A stretch of DNA of 64,000 nt, taken from contig DXFY01000016.1 of assembly GCA_019114205.1 (NCBI GenBank), positions 1-64,000 of the forward strand, in the 5' to 3' direction. The position numbers were made by a program, and so were the translations under genes. The notes under the pieces are model-generated. The model saw only the letters and a program-made list of their open reading frames with translations. It searched no databases and was not told where the DNA came from. Shown here one piece after another: positions 1 to 7,736 of this stretch. This DNA comes from Candidatus Tidjanibacter gallistercoris (lineage in GTDB: Bacteria > Bacteroidota > Bacteroidia > Bacteroidales > Rikenellaceae). Position 1 is the first letter of the stretch. Each line of letters opens with the position of its first letter.

Positions 1-188
1 AAATCGTCCGGATTGGCGACTTCATCAAACGGCGCATCACCGTAATAGCATTCAATCGTAATTATCGAAGCCGTATGGTTGATATAGGTATAATACGTAT
101 AATGCGTATAATCCGGATGACAAGAAATAAAACCTAATGCAAACAGGCAACCAACGAACAGGAATACAACAATCTTTTTCATAGTCAT
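1..188 (-). CDS. Putative lipoprotein, N-terminal part (runs off left edge)
   Basis: Reading leftwards, the frame opens at 188 (ATG ACT ATG; a second start at 182) and stays open to the window edge, so only about 62 residues are visible. They begin MTMKKIVVFLFVGC and continue to a lipobox-like FISC, a typical Bacteroidetes type II signal peptide that would give a lipid-anchored Cys. After the Cys come Tyr/Thr/His-rich residues (HYTYYTYINH). I do not recognise the family. Base composition is odd: roughly 39% GC against about 60% in the neighbouring genes, which could mean recent acquisition. The C-terminus lies outside the window. Confidence 0.6.
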   Translation of the reverse strand, partial: MTMKKIVVFLFVGCLFALGFISCHPDYTHYTYYTYINHTASIITIECYYGDAPFDEVANPDD

Positions 189-501
189 AAGGTTTTAATA
201 GATTAGTAATAGGAACTTCTTTACTTAGAAGACGCATAACCGCCGCAATTCGTTGCAGCCGTTTTTACAAATGGAAGCATCGTCTTCCGGATTTGCAATA
301 ACTATTGTCCGGAGGTACACAGGGGAACACACCGGGATTCGTTCCGTGTATGGCAGGGGGGCCGTAGCACGTGTCGGTATGGACAACGGAAAGAACCGTT
401 CGGCAGGGTTTGCGGAAGGGTATTTTGCGTAAGGGCCGTGCGGTGGCCGGCGGGGAGGAGTCGGCTGCTCGGCAGGGCGGAAACGTCGGGCGGCAATCCC
501 C
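189..501. other. Intergenic, no gene seen
   Basis: This stretch separates the divergently placed 5' end of the left-edge lipoprotein from the 3' end of the DUF454-GNAT gene. The part next to the lipoprotein is AT-rich and could hold its promoter, but I find no clean TAnnTTTG box. Short frames over 371-556 are low-complexity Arg/Gly-rich readings of GC-rich DNA and are not supported. Confidence 0.4.
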
Positions 502-1335
502 TTACCGGCGGCGGGGATTCCGATGTAACGGCAGGAGCGTGCGCTCCATGAAATAATGTTCCGTCAGGCTGCCGTCCGGAGCTTCCGCCAGCCCGCTCCC
601 GGTTATCATGAATCCGCTTTTCGCACCGACGGCCACCCCGCTGCCGTTCCGAACGTCCACCGTGAGCCGGATGGTTTCCAGCTTTTTGTAGCGGCAGTAG
701 TATTCGGCGAACAGAAAGGTGTCGCGGGCGTATCCTTTGCCCCGTTCGTGCGCGGCGATATAGGGACCGTCGAAAAGCAGCGTGCCGTCGGTGCATGGTT
801 TCATGGCCGCATAGCCGACGTCCCCTCTTCGGTTGCGCAGCAGGAAGTATCGGAAACCGACCGCCATGCGTGCAGCGACGAGCGATTCGGTTCGTTCGGA
901 GGCTTCCGGGGGTGTCGCGGCGGCGCGGCAGATGCGGCCTGCATCCCTGCATCGCAGCATCCGGAGGTTCTCGTCGGGGGCCATGGTGCGGAAGGAAAGG
1001 ATGTGCGCCGATACCCCTGCGAAAACTGCGGCCAGAGCGATTTTGAGCCAGACGGCTTCGACGACGAACAGGACGCAGGCGAGAATGGCGGCGAACATCA
1101 GCGCGACGGCCGTGATTTTGCTTTGCAGGGTGATGGCCCGTTTCTCGCGGTAGTTGCGTATGTAGGAACCGAGGTAGGGATGGCCCATCAGCCAGCCGTA
1201 CATCCTGTCCGACCCCCGGCAGTAGAGCCATGCCGCCAGCAGCAGAAAAGGGGTGGTGGGGAGCAGGGGGAGGAAGATACCGAGCAGGCCGAGCGAGAGC
1301 GCCGTACTTCCGAGGGCGATGTACAGGATTTTCAT
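502..1335 (-). CDS. DUF454 (YbaN-type) membrane protein fused to a GNAT-like acetyltransferase domain
   Basis: Residues 1 to about 110 (from MKILYIALG) match the DUF454/YbaN inner-membrane family: hydrophobic segments around LGLLGIFLPLLPTTPFLLLAAW, the basic loop SYIRNYREKRAI, then two more hydrophobic helices. After a linker of about 30 residues, the C-terminal 110 residues look like a GNAT acyltransferase. They have a strand pair, an acetyl-CoA pyrophosphate-binding-like RGKGYA, then TIRLTVDVRN and an AKSGF segment resembling the usual N..A...K.GF element. DUF454 proteins are normally about 120 residues, so this is a two-domain fusion. A longer start at 1353 exists, but MKIL fits the family better. 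Function is unknown; a membrane-tethered N-acetyltransferase is my inference. Confidence 0.7.
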   Translation of the reverse strand: MKILYIALGSTALSLGLLGIFLPLLPTTPFLLLAAWLYCRGSDRMYGWLMGHPYLGSYIRNYREKRAITLQSKITAVALMFAAILACVLFVVEAVWLKIALAAVFAGVSAHILSFRTMAPDENLRMLRCRDAGRICRAAATPPEASERTESLVAARMAVGFRYFLLRNRRGDVGYAAMKPCTDGTLLFDGPYIAAHERGKGYARDTFLFAEYYCRYKKLETIRLTVDVRNGSGVAVGAKSGFMITGSGLAEAPDGSLTEHYFMERTLLPLHRNPRRR

Positions 1336-1470
1336 GGGTACAAAGTAAGCCAACTTTGCGGATATTACGCATGCGTACTACGTGCGCAGCGAAGAAACAG
1401 GGGAAGGAAAAAGCCCTTCCCCTGTTTCGTTCCGACCGCGTCCGGCGCGGGCTGCCCTTTACGCGCGGGT

Positions 1471-2418
1471 TCAGAAATTCACCTGGAACCCGATGCCGAG
1501 CACCTCTTTCAGCTGAAGACGCGGAGAACCGGGACTGGTGTCCGTCTTCCCGAACAGAATATCGTCGTCGTATATCATGTTGACGTACAGGTTGGCGGTC
1601 AGCCAGCCCGTAAGGGCGTAGTCGAGCTGAACGTCCCAGTTGATGTCGATGTTCTGCGGATTGTGCAGGTAGTTGGAGTAAAGTTCGAGACGGGAGTACA
1701 GCGACAGTTTCCGCCAGAGCTTCGTGTTCACTTCGGCACGGATGTTCGCACCGAACTCGTTGAGGACGCGGCGGCCGCTCTTCACGCCGAACGAACTGGC
1801 GTCGGAGAGTTTGGTGTCGCAGACGAACGTGGCGCGGTAGGTGGCCGGCGATGCGATGAGGGTCAGCCACGGCGTGGGAGTGTAGGTCAGCCCCAGGCCG
1901 AAGGAGAGATAACCGGGTGCCATGAATTTGGAAATGTAGTCGGTGGAGGATACCTTGTAGTCGTATCCCTTGGCGAACTGTGTATTGAACGTCGCCGTTC
2001 CGCCCAGATAGAGTTTCCGGGCGACGAGCCGTCCGTAGTTGGACGAGAAGTAGATTTTGTCGTTGGTCTTGCGCGTGCCGTCCGTACTCGTGCGGTTGAT
2101 GCCGAAGGCGAGTTCCAGACGGTTCGTCCACAGGTTTTTCGCGTCGTTATAGTCGAGGCTGTAATTGAACGACGCATTGACGGCTATCGACGGGTCGCCG
2201 CCCGCGTTCCAGTTGGAGAACGTGGCCTGCGAGACGTTCAGCCCCGCGGCACCCTTGCTCGTCCAGGGCGATGTCTTTTCCGCTACGGCTTCGGCCTGCT
2301 CCATGACGGCGCGGGCATTTTTCGCGATGTCGTCGGTGGGGTCGGTGGCGGCGGGCGCCTGCGCCGACATGGTTCCTGCGACCAGCGAGGCCGCGGCAGC
2401 GATGTACAATTTCTTCAT
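1471..2418 (-). CDS. DUF3078 domain outer-membrane protein
   Basis: A 315-residue protein with a Sec signal peptide (MKKLYIAAAASLVAGTMSAQA). Its mature part carries the DUF3078 hallmark segment GLNVSQATFSNWNAGG followed by alternating beta strands rich in aromatic residues, and it ends in Phe (GIGFQVNF), as outer-membrane beta-barrels do. DUF3078 proteins are widespread in Bacteroidetes and have no established function; a porin-like or assembly role in the outer membrane is only inference. Length is normal. It stands alone between a DUF454-GNAT gene on the same strand and a divergent pirin gene. Confidence 0.85.
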   Translation of the reverse strand: MKKLYIAAAASLVAGTMSAQAPAATDPTDDIAKNARAVMEQAEAVAEKTSPWTSKGAAGLNVSQATFSNWNAGGDPSIAVNASFNYSLDYNDAKNLWTNRLELAFGINRTSTDGTRKTNDKIYFSSNYGRLVARKLYLGGTATFNTQFAKGYDYKVSSTDYISKFMAPGYLSFGLGLTYTPTPWLTLIASPATYRATFVCDTKLSDASSFGVKSGRRVLNEFGANIRAEVNTKLWRKLSLYSRLELYSNYLHNPQNIDINWDVQLDYALTGWLTANLYVNMIYDDDILFGKTDTSPGSPRLQLKEVLGIGFQVNF

Positions 2419-2776
2419 AATGTTTGTGTTTTATGGCGGTGAATCGTTTTCCCTGTCCCGATGATGCCTGCAAAAATCATGTCATTCCTGCAAATCGCGC
2501 ATCGTTCGGCGTAATTTTGTGATGTCGTGGGCCTTTTGTTTCACGGATGCGGGCCGTCGCTGGTGAAAAAACGTTACCTTTGCCCCTGTTTTTGTCCGGC
2601 GTCGTTCCTTCCGCATCCGCAGTGCGGTGCGTATCGGGTGTGCGGGATAATCGGATGTTCTTGTCTGCCAGAGAATTGAGCACGTGCGGGGACGATACGG
2701 ATGCAGGCTTGTTGGACTGTGCGGTACGATGAGTGGAACGATTTTTGCATTCAATAGTACCGTAGACTTATACATC
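2419..2776. other. Divergent intergenic region with a possible promoter
   Basis: The region lies between the 5' ends of the DUF3078 gene (minus) and the pirin gene (plus). On the plus strand the TACCTTTG at about 2573-2580 fits the Bacteroidetes -7 box TAnnTTTG, but I see no TTTG at the expected 19-21 bp upstream. It would give a leader of about 190 nt for the pirin gene. No gene is supported here. Confidence 0.4.
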
Positions 2777-3508
2777 ATGGAGAAAGTAATTCACCGTTCC
2801 GGAAGCAGGGGGTTTTCCGACAACGGTTGGCTGAAGAGCTACTTTACCTTCAGTTTTGCTAATTACTACGACCCGCGCCGTATCAATTTCGGAGCGATTC
2901 GAGTGTTGAACAACGATACGGTTGAAGGTGGCGAAGGTTTTAAATCGCACCCCCATGATAATATGGAAATCGTGCTCATTCCTACGGAAGGAGCTTTCGA
3001 CCATGCGGATAACATCGGCAACATCACGACCGTATCGGCAGGCGAGGCGCAAATCATCAGTGCGGGCCGCGGCATGGTGCACAACCTCTATAATCACCAC
3101 CGGCAAGCTCCCCTTTCGTATATACAAATGTGGATATTTCCGCGGGAATACGAGCTGGAACCATTCTGTTCGAAAGTGAAACTCGCGGAAACGCCCCGCG
3201 GATGCTGGCAGCCCGTGGTGTCGCCCGTAGGCGGGGAACACGTGCTGCGCATCAATCAGAATGCGTGGGTGTATATAGGCGAGATGGCAGCCGGCACGAC
3301 CATGCGTTACCCCATGAATTTGAGGACTAACGGCGTGTACCTGTTCGTCATGTCGGGGGATGTGTTGATAGCGGGCTCCGAACTCCACGCGGGCGATGCG
3401 GTCGGTCTTACCGGCGTGGATGAGGCGGAGATAGAAGCCGAAACGGATGCGAAGGTGCTCGCCATCGAAGTACCCATGCGCGAGTGGAGCGAATCGACCG
3501 AGGATTGA
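2777..3508 (+). CDS. Pirin family (YhhW-like) bicupin protein
   Basis: The start MEKVIHRSGSRG at 2777 gives 243 residues, the usual bacterial pirin length; in-frame codons upstream have no family counterpart. The N-terminal cupin shows the metal-site segment SHPHDNMEIV and later SAGRGMVHNLYN. In YhhW-type pirins the latter is normally H-S-E-Y-N with His and Glu as metal ligands. Here it reads H-N-L-Y-N, so the Glu ligand appears to be Leu, which may weaken metal binding or quercetinase activity. The C-terminal half is the second, degenerate cupin. The gene is monocistronic and followed by the pyr promoter. Its role is unknown (redox sensing or quercetin 2,3-dioxygenase-like in relatives). Confidence 0.85.
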   Translation: MEKVIHRSGSRGFSDNGWLKSYFTFSFANYYDPRRINFGAIRVLNNDTVEGGEGFKSHPHDNMEIVLIPTEGAFDHADNIGNITTVSAGEAQIISAGRGMVHNLYNHHRQAPLSYIQMWIFPREYELEPFCSKVKLAETPRGCWQPVVSPVGGEHVLRINQNAWVYIGEMAAGTTMRYPMNLRTNGVYLFVMSGDVLIAGSELHAGDAVGLTGVDEAEIEAETDAKVLAIEVPMREWSESTED

Positions 3509-3638
3509 TGCCGCATCCAGCAGCGGGAAAGCCGGCGCATCCGGCAGGGATTTAAGCGGTTTCGGGTTCGGGACGGCGAACTATCGTGCGGACTTCTGCG
3601 GGGCGGAGCAGAACCGTACCGAAAAAAACGGTCTCGGA

Positions 3639-3670
3639 TTTTGAAATTCCGTCGGAATGCCTTAACTTTG
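3639..3670 (+). promoter_or_regulatory. Promoter of the pyr operon
   Basis: A near-perfect Bacteroidetes sigma-ABfr promoter: TTTTG at 3639-3643, a 19-bp spacer, then TAACTTTG (TAnnTTTG) at 3663-3670. Transcription should begin a few bases downstream (about 3676), giving a leader of roughly 205 nt before pyrC that contains a small ORF and an intrinsic terminator. Confidence 0.8.
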
Positions 3671-3697
3671 TCCCAATTTAAGCGATACGAAAACGAG

Positions 3698-3799
3698 ATG
3701 ACGGGAAAGGAGAACGACAGACGGATGGAAAACGGTACCAGGAACTTTTTCACCGGTCGTGCAATCGCCGTTTCCCTCATCGTTCCCGATAATCTTTAG
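3698..3799 (+). CDS. Candidate pyr-operon leader peptide (33 aa)
   Basis: A short ORF (ATG at 3698-3700, TAG at 3797-3799) sits inside the transcript driven by the promoter at 3639. The peptide begins MTGKENDRRM and ends AVSLIVPDNL. Its stop codon overlaps the 5' arm of the terminator hairpin at 3798-3818, so a ribosome reaching the stop would mask the arm. This geometry recalls the translation-coupled attenuators of enterobacterial pyrBI and pyrE, where UTP-dependent RNA polymerase pausing lets the ribosome catch up. A U5 run (3746-3750), a possible pause site, lies about 50 nt before the hairpin. I do not recognise the peptide, and translation is inferred. Confidence 0.5.
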   Translation: MTGKENDRRMENGTRNFFTGRAIAVSLIVPDNL

Positions 3800-3825
3800 G
3801 CAGCTGAACAGGCTGCCTTTTTTTT
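3798..3825 (+). terminator. Intrinsic terminator / putative attenuator in the pyr leader
   Basis: A perfect 7-bp stem AGGCAGC (3798-3804) and GCTGCCT (3812-3818) with a 7-nt loop is followed directly by a run of eight T (3818-3825). It lies between the pyr promoter and pyrC rather than after a gene, so it should act as a conditional terminator for the operon. The leader ORF stop codon overlaps its first base pairs. Confidence 0.75.
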
Positions 3826-3881
3826 GGGCCGGGTTTCCGTCGCTTCCGGAATCGAAGATTTTTATAAAAATATATCGGGTT

Positions 3882-5171
3882 ATGAAAATGCTGCTCAGAG
3901 GAGGTAACGTATATTCCGGCGGAGCGTTCCGGCGTGCCGATGTGCTGCTGGAGGATGGTCGGGTGGTCGCCGTGGGCGATGTGTCCGATGCGGGTGCCGA
4001 AGCGGTGGATGTGACCGGAAAACATGTGCTGCCGGGGTTGATAGACGTGCACGTGCATTTCCGCGAACCGGGATTCTCCTATAAGGAAACCATTGCGTCG
4101 GGCAGCCGTGCGGCGGCCCGCGGCGGATATACGACGGTGTGTACGATGCCCAACCTGAACCCGGCGCCCGATACGGCGGAGCAACTGGAGGTGCAGCTCG
4201 GCATGATACGGAACGAAGCCGTGGTGAAGGTCGTCCCCTACGGGACCATCACCATGCGTCAGAGCGGCGGCGGAGCGCTTTCGGACATGGAGGCCATGCG
4301 CGATGGGGTGGTCGGCTTTTCGGATGACGGGCGCGGCGTGCAGGAGGATGCCGTCATGGAGGCAGCCATGCGCGAGGCCGCCCGGCTGGGAAGGCCCGTC
4401 GTGGCCCATTGCGAGGTGAACGACCTGCTGCACGGCGGGTACATCCACGACGGGGAGTACGCACGCCTGCACGGTCATAAGGGCATCTGTTCCGAAAGCG
4501 AATGGCGGCAGGTGGCGCGCGACATCGAGCTCGTCCGCAGGACGGGGTGTCGCTATCATGTGTGCCACGTCTCCACGAAGGAGAGTGTGGAGCTCGTGCG
4601 CAGGGCCAAGGCCGAGGGACTGCCGGTAAGCTGCGAGACGGCGCCGCATTACCTCGTGCTGACCGACATGGATTTGCAGGAGGACGGACGTTTCAAAATG
4701 AACCCGCCCATCCGCAGCGCCGAAGACCGTGCTGCGCTTCTGGACGGCCTTCTGGACGGAACGATAGAGGTTATCGCAACCGACCATGCACCCCATTCGG
4801 CTGCGGAAAAGGCCAAAGGGCTCGCGGGAAGCGCATTCGGTATCGTGGGGCTGGAAACTTCGTTCCCGGTGCTTTATACCCGCCTCGTGCTGGAGGGCGT
4901 GCTGCCGCTCGAAAAGCTCGTGGAGTTGATGAGCGTGCGCCCCGGCAGGCTGTTCGGTCTGGGCGGAACCATCGAGCCGGGCGCTCCGGCCGACATCGCC
5001 GTCTTCGACCTCGGTGCGCGGTATCGGATAGAAAGCGCCGACTTCCTGTCGCAGGGGCATGCGACGCCGTTCGACGGCTGGGAAGTCCAGGGACGCAACG
5101 TGCTGACGCTCGCGGAGGGCCGACCGGTGTACCGCGACGCCTCGTTCGGAGGCAGCGGCATTGTTGCATAG
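3882..5171 (+). CDS. pyrC: Dihydroorotase (type I)
   Basis: Catalyses reversible cyclisation of N-carbamoyl-aspartate to dihydroorotate, step 3 of UMP synthesis. The amidohydrolase signatures are intact: the metal-binding DVHVHFREPG near residue 50, then VVAHCEVND, HVSTKES, ETAPHYLVLTD and EVIATDHAPHS with the catalytic Asp. Length is 429 residues, as in type I (Bacillus-like) dihydroorotases. I chose MKMLLRGGNV at 3882. The frame is open further upstream (to a GTG at 3759), but that would run through the terminator. It is the first gene of pyrC-K-D-F-E-B, 35 nt before pyrK, and is controlled by the leader/terminator at 3698-3825. Confidence 0.95.
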   Translation: MKMLLRGGNVYSGGAFRRADVLLEDGRVVAVGDVSDAGAEAVDVTGKHVLPGLIDVHVHFREPGFSYKETIASGSRAAARGGYTTVCTMPNLNPAPDTAEQLEVQLGMIRNEAVVKVVPYGTITMRQSGGGALSDMEAMRDGVVGFSDDGRGVQEDAVMEAAMREAARLGRPVVAHCEVNDLLHGGYIHDGEYARLHGHKGICSESEWRQVARDIELVRRTGCRYHVCHVSTKESVELVRRAKAEGLPVSCETAPHYLVLTDMDLQEDGRFKMNPPIRSAEDRAALLDGLLDGTIEVIATDHAPHSAAEKAKGLAGSAFGIVGLETSFPVLYTRLVLEGVLPLEKLVELMSVRPGRLFGLGGTIEPGAPADIAVFDLGARYRIESADFLSQGHATPFDGWEVQGRNVLTLAEGRPVYRDASFGGSGIVA

Positions 5172-5206
5172 ACGGTAAAAGGGTTTGTATTCGGAGCGAA
5201 TAAGGA

Positions 5207-5953
5207 ATGTATAAGAAAGGAATATACGGAATACGTTCGAACGAACCGCTGACGGAGACGGTCTGGCGGATGGTCGTGGAGGGCGACACGCAGTATTTGA
5301 CCGCACCGGGCCAGTTCGTGAACATCGAACTGCCGGGCAGATTTCTGCGCCGGCCCATATCGGTCTGCGATTACGACGGGCATACGATAACGCTTATATA
5401 TAAGGTAGTCGGCGAAGGTACCGCTCAGATGGCCCGCATGAGGCCGGGCGAATGCCTCGATATGCTGACCGGACTCGGCAACGGCTTCGCTGTCGGAGTG
5501 CCGTCGCGGCGGCCGCTGCTGGTCGGCGGCGGCGTGGGCGTACCCCCGCTTTACAACCTTGCGAAGAGGCTTTTGGCCGAAGGACGGCGGGTGTCGGTGG
5601 TGCTCGGTTTCAATACGGCGTCGGAAGTCTTCTATGCGGAGGAGTTCGAGGCGCTGGGAACCGATGTGACGGTCGCTACGGCGGACGGTTCGCGCGGCGT
5701 GCGCGGCTTCGTGACCGACGTGCTTGCGGACGGATGTACGGACTACGATTATGTATATGCCTGCGGTCCCATGCCGATGCTCCGTGCGCTGTCGGGCGCT
5801 GTCCGAGTGCCGGGGCAGTTCAGCTTCGAGGAGCGGATGGGGTGCGGCTTCGGCGGGTGCATGGGATGCAGCTGCCGCACGCGCAACGGCAGCAAGCGTA
5901 TCTGTAAGGAAGGCCCGGTGCTTACGACGGACGAAATCATATGGGAGGAATGA
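5207..5953 (+). CDS. pyrK: Dihydroorotate dehydrogenase B, electron-transfer subunit
   Basis: The FAD and 2Fe-2S subunit that passes electrons from PyrD to NAD+. The N-terminal FAD-binding barrel contains RRPISVCDY. A nucleotide-binding LLVGGGVGVPPLY and YACGPMPML follow, and near the C-terminus lies the cysteine cluster CGFGGCMGCSC followed by a fourth spaced Cys (KRICKEGPV), as in Lactococcus PyrK. At 248 residues the length is normal. Its stop overlaps the pyrD start by four bases (ATGA at 5950), so the two subunits are probably translationally coupled. Presence of pyrK makes PyrD the NAD-linked class 1B enzyme. Confidence 0.93.
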   Translation: MYKKGIYGIRSNEPLTETVWRMVVEGDTQYLTAPGQFVNIELPGRFLRRPISVCDYDGHTITLIYKVVGEGTAQMARMRPGECLDMLTGLGNGFAVGVPSRRPLLVGGGVGVPPLYNLAKRLLAEGRRVSVVLGFNTASEVFYAEEFEALGTDVTVATADGSRGVRGFVTDVLADGCTDYDYVYACGPMPMLRALSGAVRVPGQFSFEERMGCGFGGCMGCSCRTRNGSKRICKEGPVLTTDEIIWEE

Positions 5954-6897
5954 TGGACGCGAAAGAGAAACATACGGCGGCGGCCTGTGCTCCTGACCTG
6001 TCGGTGGAGCTGAGCGGGCTCCGGCTCGACAACCCCGTAATACCCGCCAGCGGTACGTTCGGCTTCGGGGCCGAATTCGCCGAATTTTACGACCTGAACG
6101 TGCTCGGTTCCTTTTCCTTCAAGGGGACTACGAAGGAGCCCCGGTTCGGGAACCCGACGCCCCGCATCGCGGAGTGTACCGAAGGGATGATAAATGCCGT
6201 GGGACTCCAGAATCCCGGCATCGACGCCGTGATTGAGGAGGAGCTGCCGCGTATCGCCCGGATATTCCGCAAACCGGTGGTGGCCAACATCAGCGGGTTT
6301 TCGGTGGAGGACTATGCCTACTGCTGCGAGAAAATCGATGCGCAGGAGCAGGTGGGCATCATCGAGGTGAACATCAGCTGTCCCAACGTGAAGCACGGCG
6401 GAATGAGTTTCGGGACGGTGCCCGAAAGCGCCTACGAAGTGACCAGGGCGGTGAAGGCCGTCACCTCCAAACCCGTGTATATGAAACTGAGCCCTAACGT
6501 GACGGACATCGTAGCGATAGCCAGGGCGTGCGAAGAGGGCGGGGCGGACGGCCTGACGCTCATCAATACGCTGCTGGGCATGCGCATCGACCTGCGCACG
6601 CGCAGGCCCGTCATCGCCAATACGATGGGCGGATTTTCGGGCCCGGCCATTTTCCCGGTGGCGCTGCGCATGGTCTATCAGGTGGCCAAAGCGTGCCGGA
6701 TACCGGTCATGGGATGCGGCGGCGTGGCGACAGCCCGCGATGTCATCGAGATGATGATGGCCGGTGCGACGGCGGTGCAGGTGGGGGCCGAGAACCTGCG
6801 CAACCCGTATGCCTGCAAGGAAATTATCGAAGCGCTGCCGGCCGAAATGGAGCGGCTGGGCATCGCCCGACTGCGGGACATCGTCGGAGTGGCCTGA
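5950..6897 (+). CDS. pyrD: Dihydroorotate dehydrogenase B, catalytic subunit (class 1B)
   Basis: Oxidises dihydroorotate to orotate using FMN. The TIM-barrel shows PASGTFGFG, the substrate loop [22 protein letters not shown] with the catalytic Cys of class 1 enzymes, MKLSPNVTD, and the FMN phosphate site [11 protein letters not shown] plus AGATAVQVG. The start is uncertain: ATG codons occur at 5941, 5950 and 5953. A Shine-Dalgarno-like GGGAGGA precedes the last two, and 5950 gives the ATGA overlap with pyrK, so I prefer it. A short N-terminal extension of about 15 residues is present with either choice. Confidence 0.93.
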   Translation: MMDAKEKHTAAACAPDLSVELSGLRLDNPVIPASGTFGFGAEFAEFYDLNVLGSFSFKGTTKEPRFGNPTPRIAECTEGMINAVGLQNPGIDAVIEEELPRIARIFRKPVVANISGFSVEDYAYCCEKIDAQEQVGIIEVNISCPNVKHGGMSFGTVPESAYEVTRAVKAVTSKPVYMKLSPNVTDIVAIARACEEGGADGLTLINTLLGMRIDLRTRRPVIANTMGGFSGPAIFPVALRMVYQVAKACRIPVMGCGGVATARDVIEMMMAGATAVQVGAENLRNPYACKEIIEALPAEMERLGIARLRDIVGVA

Positions 6898-6977
6898 GGG
6901 ACGGACATGCGGCCGGAATGCGGGCCGCCTGGCGGAACGGAAGACAAGGATTGAAAAGCAATACAGACAGAACGAAA

Positions 6978-7679
6978 ATGACTAAAGACGTGATTATCGC
7001 GTGCGACTTTCCGGGCGCGAAGGAGACTTTCCGGTTTCTCGACCTGTTCACGCAGGAGAAACCTTTCCTGAAAATCGGCATGGAACTCTTTTATGCGGAG
7101 GGGCCCTCGATTGTGAGGGAAATTAAGCGGCGCGGCCACCGCATCTTCCTCGACCTGAAGCTGCACGACATTCCCAATACGGTGAAGAAGGCGATGGCGG
7201 TGCTCGCGCAGCTGGATGTGGATATGACCAACGTCCATGCGGCGGGAACCATCGACATGATGCGTGCCGCACTGGAGGGGCTCACCCGTCCGGACGGTAG
7301 CCGTCCGCTGCTCATCGCCGTGACGCAGCTCACCTCCACCAGCGAGGAGCGCATGCAGCGCGAATTGCTCATCGGAGCGCCGATAAACGATACCATCGTG
7401 CAGTATGCCCGCAATGCGCGGGAGGCGGGGCTCGACGGCGTGGTATGCTCGCCGCTCGAAGCCGGCATGGTGAAGGAGGCGTGCGGAAGCGGTTTTCTGA
7501 CCGTGACGCCGGGCGTCCGTTTCGCCGACGGGGAGAAGGGCGACCAGGTGCGCGTCACCACACCGGCGCGTGCCGCCGAAATCGGTACGGACTATATCGT
7601 GGTTGGGCGTCCCATCACGGAGGCGGCCGACCCGGTGGGAGCATACCGCCGGTGCGTGAAGGAATTCATGATGTCCTGA
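6978..7679 (+). CDS. pyrF: Orotidine 5'-phosphate decarboxylase (short form)
   Basis: Decarboxylates OMP to UMP. The 233-residue protein starts [11 protein letters not shown] and carries the catalytic D-x-K-x-x-D signature in [12 protein letters not shown], then VHAAGT, VTQLTS, a [11 protein letters not shown] phosphate loop and IVVGRPIT. This is the short Bacillus/E. coli-type enzyme, not the roughly 270-residue form that I recall as common in Bacteroides. Long frames running through pyrD in another phase and joining this gene are artefacts. It lies 80 nt after pyrD and 57 nt before pyrE in the same operon. Confidence 0.93.
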   Translation: MTKDVIIACDFPGAKETFRFLDLFTQEKPFLKIGMELFYAEGPSIVREIKRRGHRIFLDLKLHDIPNTVKKAMAVLAQLDVDMTNVHAAGTIDMMRAALEGLTRPDGSRPLLIAVTQLTSTSEERMQRELLIGAPINDTIVQYARNAREAGLDGVVCSPLEAGMVKEACGSGFLTVTPGVRFADGEKGDQVRVTTPARAAEIGTDYIVVGRPITEAADPVGAYRRCVKEFMMS

Positions 7680-7736
7680 GATGCGGCGGCCGGAACGGAC
7701 CCGAACTTGAAAATATATTAAAACCGACAGAAAGAC

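Noticed and set aside
302-2442. Very long overlapping frames on both strands (609 and 628 codons) over the DUF454-GNAT and DUF3078 genes
   Set aside because: Arg/His/Pro-rich shadows of the two real genes; they have no domains and cross gene boundaries.
6528-6977. A longer plus-strand frame joined in front of pyrF
   Set aside because: The N-terminal 150 codons are pyrD read out of frame; pyrF starts at [11 protein letters not shown] (6978).
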